DNA of 33,512 nt, from positions 1,006,294 through 1,039,805 of the forward strand of contig NZ_NMUQ01000002.1 in assembly GCF_002233675.1 (NCBI RefSeq), read 5' to 3'. The translations under genes were made by a program, and so were the position numbers. The stretch comes from Paenibacillus herberti. GTDB taxonomy: Bacteria > Bacillota > Bacilli > Paenibacillales > Paenibacillaceae. Numbering within the stretch: the first letter of the stretch is position 1; each line of letters opens with the position of its first letter. Positions 30,593 to 33,512 of the stretch are shown here, one piece after another. The notes below the pieces were generated by a model. That model made no database searches. It saw nothing but the letters and a program-made list of their open reading frames with translations, and was not told where the DNA came from.

Positions 30593-31405
30593 CTATGAAC
30601 CTGCGCTTTCATACTTGCGTAACCCCAGCCGGAAAACGGTGTAAGCGACGATCATGCAAACGATGCCCGCGGCCAGTGTCCAAACCGCCATGTCGAACGG
30701 CAGCTCCAGCGACGCCGGTTTGCCGAGGAAACTTTCTGCCGGGTAGAAGCTGATGAAGCCGATCGGGAACAGAAACGTCAGCAACGCTTGAACCGCATAT
30801 GGATATAGGGTCAGCGGATACATCGTCGTCCGTTCCAATGTAGCTATAGACATGCCGATCAGGTTACGGCTGCGCTTCGTCCAAAAAGCAACGGCACCGA
30901 CGATCGTGTACAGACTGCCACGGATGAATAGGCCACCAATAACGACCAGCGCGAGCTTGACGATGTTACTGGCTTCCCAGCTGAAATCGACTGCATGCGC
31001 CGCGTACAAGAAGATGACGATGCCTGGAATGAGATCAATTAGGCCGATGAAATTGAAATATCCGGTGACAAATTGGAAAAAGACATTCATCGGACGAAGC
31101 AGCAGCCGATCGAACTCCCCACGAATAACTGCGGTTTCTGTGCCCCAAGTTGGGATGAAAAACACCACGACGAGCCCGTGGCTCAGCAGCCCGAGGCCAT
31201 ATAGAAAGGCGAGATCGTCGAACGTCCATCCTTCTAGAGGTTGGAACCGATCGACGATAATACGGAGCATCCAAATACCAGCAAAATATTGCGTCGGAAT
31301 CATAATTAGCCAGCTTACGAGGAAGAGTGGATATTCAAGCTGCCGCTGAATCGCCAGCTTTGCGTAATAACCGAATACGGTCAAATAATGTCTCATTTCG
31401 CTCAT
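30593..31405 (-). CDS. ABC-2 type exporter, permease subunit (COG3694-like)
   Basis: A 270-residue membrane protein with six predicted helices, including PLFLVSWLIMIPTQYFAGIW, LAFLYGLGLLSHGLVVVFFI, FIGLIDLIPGIVIFLYAAHA and the last VWTLAAGIVCMIVAYTVFRL. The GEFDRLLLRPMNVFFQ motif in the first cytoplasmic loop is typical of ABC-2 permeases of the COG3694/COG4587 pair. It pairs with the adjacent permease to form the membrane channel for the ATPase. It starts 7 nt after the stop of the first permease, with a GAGG element at the junction. Confidence 0.9.
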   Translation of the reverse strand: MSEMRHYLTVFGYYAKLAIQRQLEYPLFLVSWLIMIPTQYFAGIWMLRIIVDRFQPLEGWTFDDLAFLYGLGLLSHGLVVVFFIPTWGTETAVIRGEFDRLLLRPMNVFFQFVTGYFNFIGLIDLIPGIVIFLYAAHAVDFSWEASNIVKLALVVIGGLFIRGSLYTIVGAVAFWTKRSRNLIGMSIATLERTTMYPLTLYPYAVQALLTFLFPIGFISFYPAESFLGKPASLELPFDMAVWTLAAGIVCMIVAYTVFRLGLRKYESAGS

Positions 31406-31412
31406 GACCGCC

Positions 31413-32213
31413 TCATCCTCCCTGCACCATTACTTTGCCGCGCGCTCGCGTCCAAATCCAAGCAAGCAGCACACCGAGAAGTGCGACCCAAATTAACTGT
31501 ATGCCCATCCCTCGCAGCGCGTCCAGGGGTGTTGTCATACCGATATAGACGCTGAGCGGCAGTTGGTATGTATATTGAAACGGCAGCCACTCCGAGATCC
31601 GTTGCAGCCCCTCGGGGAAAAACCAGAGTGGCACCATGCTTCCGGATAACACGCGGATGAATGCATCTTTTACCATACCTAGATTACCGAGCTCTGCCAC
31701 CCAGAACGCCACGAGCCCGACCATCGCACTCATGAGCCAAAGAATCATAAAGCTAAGCACGCAACTGGCGACGAACAACGCAGCCGCAGTTGGACTGTCC
31801 GGCATCGGGAATCCGAACAGCAATGATGCCATTATCACGAGGGGAATTGCTTTGTTCACGAGTGCGCTGACCATGCTGCCGAGGTCCTCAGAAAAGTAAA
31901 TGCCGAGCAGGTTCAGTGGTCGCATGAAGTCGAGCGCGATATTGCCCTCGCGAACTTGGTTGTAGATCGTGTTCTGTACACCTGTACTGAATACGGTTGT
32001 CATCAAAACGGAGACGACCGTGTACGTGATCATTCCGTCCAGCCCGACGATGGATGCGCCTGATCCCAGAGCGTCGCCGCCGTAAGCCGCTTTCCAGATG
32101 AAAACAGATGCTGCGAGCAGGATAATGTCGCCAATCATGCCGATCCATACGTCGAAACGGTAGGCAAGCGCAGTTAGCACCCGCATTTTAATCAAGTAAC
32201 CGTAAGCCCTCAT
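31413..32213 (-). CDS. ABC-2 type exporter, permease subunit (COG4587-like)
   Basis: The first gene of the exporter operon, 266 residues with six hydrophobic helices (MIGDIILLAASVFIWKAAYG to VALLGVLLAWIWTR at the C-terminus). VREGNIALDFMRPLNLLGIY matches the same cytoplasmic motif seen in the partner permease. The start chosen is ATG 32213 (MRAYGYLIKMRVLTALAYRF), which gives the normal family N-terminus; GGTGA is 8 nt upstream. Other in-frame ATGs at 32222 and 32228 are possible; a start at 32309 would lie upstream of the promoter and is unlikely. Confidence 0.88.
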   Translation of the reverse strand: MRAYGYLIKMRVLTALAYRFDVWIGMIGDIILLAASVFIWKAAYGGDALGSGASIVGLDGMITYTVVSVLMTTVFSTGVQNTIYNQVREGNIALDFMRPLNLLGIYFSEDLGSMVSALVNKAIPLVIMASLLFGFPMPDSPTAAALFVASCVLSFMILWLMSAMVGLVAFWVAELGNLGMVKDAFIRVLSGSMVPLWFFPEGLQRISEWLPFQYTYQLPLSVYIGMTTPLDALRGMGIQLIWVALLGVLLAWIWTRARGKVMVQGG

Positions 32214-32237
32214 GTCCGACATCACCATCCGACTTGA

Positions 32238-32265
32238 AATATAAGGAATAAATTGAAATAAACAA
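32238..32265 (-). promoter_or_regulatory. promoter of the ABC exporter operon
   Basis: On the minus strand TTGTTT (32260–32265), 16-bp spacer, TATATT (32238–32243). Transcription would start near 32231, giving a short leader before the ATG at 32213. Confidence 0.6.
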
Positions 32266-32465
32266 TAACAGAAAAGAGAGGACTCGTCACTATAATTATG
32301 CGCTTCCATAAGGCCAGTTCAATAATAGGCAACCCCCAACAAATTGCTGCCAAAACAAAACCCCCAAAAAAGGCGAAGCTTCCTAGACGGTAGATCGGTT
32401 CCCTATTGCGCCTAAAGGAATTTACTAATACCAAATCATTAATTCCGACTGGTAGGGGGATAGAA

Positions 32466-33452
32466 ATGGCGGTCATAAAGGTTTTTCCAGGCAGTCCAAC
32501 GGCCATTCAGGACGCGGTTGCTTCGGCGAACGAGGGTGACGTTATTTTAGTGCATAGGGGCGTTTATCATGAAAACGTGAGGATTCAGAGCAATAAAAAT
32601 AATCTTCGCATTGTAGCCAAAACCAAGCGTTGTGCGGTTCTCGACGGAAGATTCGTTTTACCGGAGGCGTTTGTATTGGAGAGCGTCGCAGGCGTAGAAA
32701 TCGACGGATTCAAAGTCAAAAACTACATTTCCGGCGGCATTCGAATCGTTCAAGGAAAATCTCATCAAATCTTGGAGAATGATATCAGCGATATAAGCGG
32801 AAAGACGAGAAAGGGCAGAGCTTTCGGAATATTCGCGGATCGTTCAGAAGGCAATCTGTTGATGAGAAACAAGATTCAACGTATCGGAAAAGCGGGAACG
32901 GGCATCGGGATTCAACTCAGTGGGTCATCGGGAAATTGGATCGTTCGAAACCAAATATTGAACAATTCATTATTCGGGATAAAGATCGGCGGAGGTTTGC
33001 ATAATGCAATCGTAGGAAACCGGATTACCGGCAATAAAAGCGATGGAATCAGGACTAGCAAATCGGACAATTCGCTTATCCTGGACAATAAGCTTGAGCA
33101 TAACGGCGGTAACGGTGTGTTCGGCCGCAGCACAAATAACCTCATTATAGATAGCACAATTAAGAACAATCATAAAAACGGCTTACTGTTCTCGTTCAAC
33201 TATAATCTGTCTTGTGGCAATAAAATCCAAAATAACCGCCAGAGCGGCGTGGCGATCAGATCGGATTTTAATGATATTCAACGTAATCATATCGCGAGAA
33301 ACAAGAATAACGGCGTATTAATCCGGGCTCCTCATGCGGATAACTTCGTGTTCGAAAACCGATTGAAGCGCAATACACCTACAAATATTAAGGATCGAGG
33401 CAAGAACAATACTTTCCTCCGAAATAAAAGCAATTATATAGAGCGCAAGTGA
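32466..33452 (+). CDS. right-handed parallel beta-helix (NosD/PbH1-repeat) protein
   Basis: The ATG at 32466 follows GGGGGAT. The 328-residue product has no signal peptide. It opens with the pectate-lyase-like pattern TAIQDAVASANEGDVILVHRGVYHENV, then about ten turns of a right-handed beta helix, with short repeats of the form N-x-I/L-x-x-N-x-x-x-G-I/V (for example RNQILNNSLFGIKI, GNRITGNKSDGIRT, DNKLEHNGGNGVFG, QNNRQSGVAIRSDFNDIQRN). The family includes polysaccharide lyases and NosD, but no catalytic set could be identified and the lack of a signal peptide suggests an internal, for instance spore-associated, role. It is divergent from the ABC operon. The final 60 bases of the window hold no gene. 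Confidence 0.88.
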   Translation: MAVIKVFPGSPTAIQDAVASANEGDVILVHRGVYHENVRIQSNKNNLRIVAKTKRCAVLDGRFVLPEAFVLESVAGVEIDGFKVKNYISGGIRIVQGKSHQILENDISDISGKTRKGRAFGIFADRSEGNLLMRNKIQRIGKAGTGIGIQLSGSSGNWIVRNQILNNSLFGIKIGGGLHNAIVGNRITGNKSDGIRTSKSDNSLILDNKLEHNGGNGVFGRSTNNLIIDSTIKNNHKNGLLFSFNYNLSCGNKIQNNRQSGVAIRSDFNDIQRNHIARNKNNGVLIRAPHADNFVFENRLKRNTPTNIKDRGKNNTFLRNKSNYIERK

Positions 33453-33512
33453 AAAACGAACAAAGTCAGGCTTACCACCAAAGTGGGTAATGAATAGTAA
33501 CAAGAACCCGGT

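Overview
The window looks like the chromosome of a Paenibacillus-like, motile, endospore-forming Firmicute. This rests on AGGAGG-type ribosome binding sites with frequent TTG/GTG starts, a SspP spore protein, a Spo0E-like regulator, a KinA/KinE-type kinase, MotAB, and the order rRNA–guaB–dacA–pdxS–pdxT–serS–tRNA-Ser. That order is known from the replication-origin-proximal region of Bacillus subtilis. The species call is inference from protein style and synteny.

Layout. (1) 1–8114: end of an rRNA operon (23S 3' end, 5S, terminator), a lipoprotein with a glycoside-hydrolase-like fold, then guaB, dacA, pdxST, serS and tRNA-Ser(UGA), each with readable promoters or terminators. (2) 8197–12151: small and lineage-specific genes: a 115-aa protein, a 58-aa protein, sspP, a LolA-like lipoprotein, then on the minus strand a membrane protein, a bacterial PH-domain protein, a YjcZ-like N-anchored protein and tRNA-Arg(CCU). 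(3) 12539–18628: an autoregulated-looking GntR/DUF1648 pair, a Spo0E-like phosphatase with Spo0A-box-like sites, tadA, a cluster of DnaA boxes, an orphan sporulation-type histidine kinase and rluF. (4) 18678–24196: motAB behind a sigma-D-like promoter, a hypothetical protein, a GNAT acetyltransferase, an MFS transporter with an internal 54-bp triplication, and a two-domain rhodanese whose linker is encoded by a chain of inverted repeats. (5) 24300–28383: a likely accessory island with a FAD oxidoreductase tightly coupled to an accessory SecA (SecA2), and a type I toxin–antitoxin-like locus with a 35-aa holin-like toxin and a convergent antisense RNA promoter. (6) 28435–33452: a membrane-anchored metallophosphoesterase, a three-gene ABC-2 exporter operon and a parallel beta-helix protein.

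The most interesting signals are the DnaA-box cluster in front of a sporulation-type kinase (15104–15367), the compact type I toxin locus at 27984–28310 (not annotated by ordinary ORF length cut-offs), the SecA2–FAD oxidoreductase pair, and the hairpin-chain linker of the rhodanese. All functional calls were made by eye from motifs; no database search was run.
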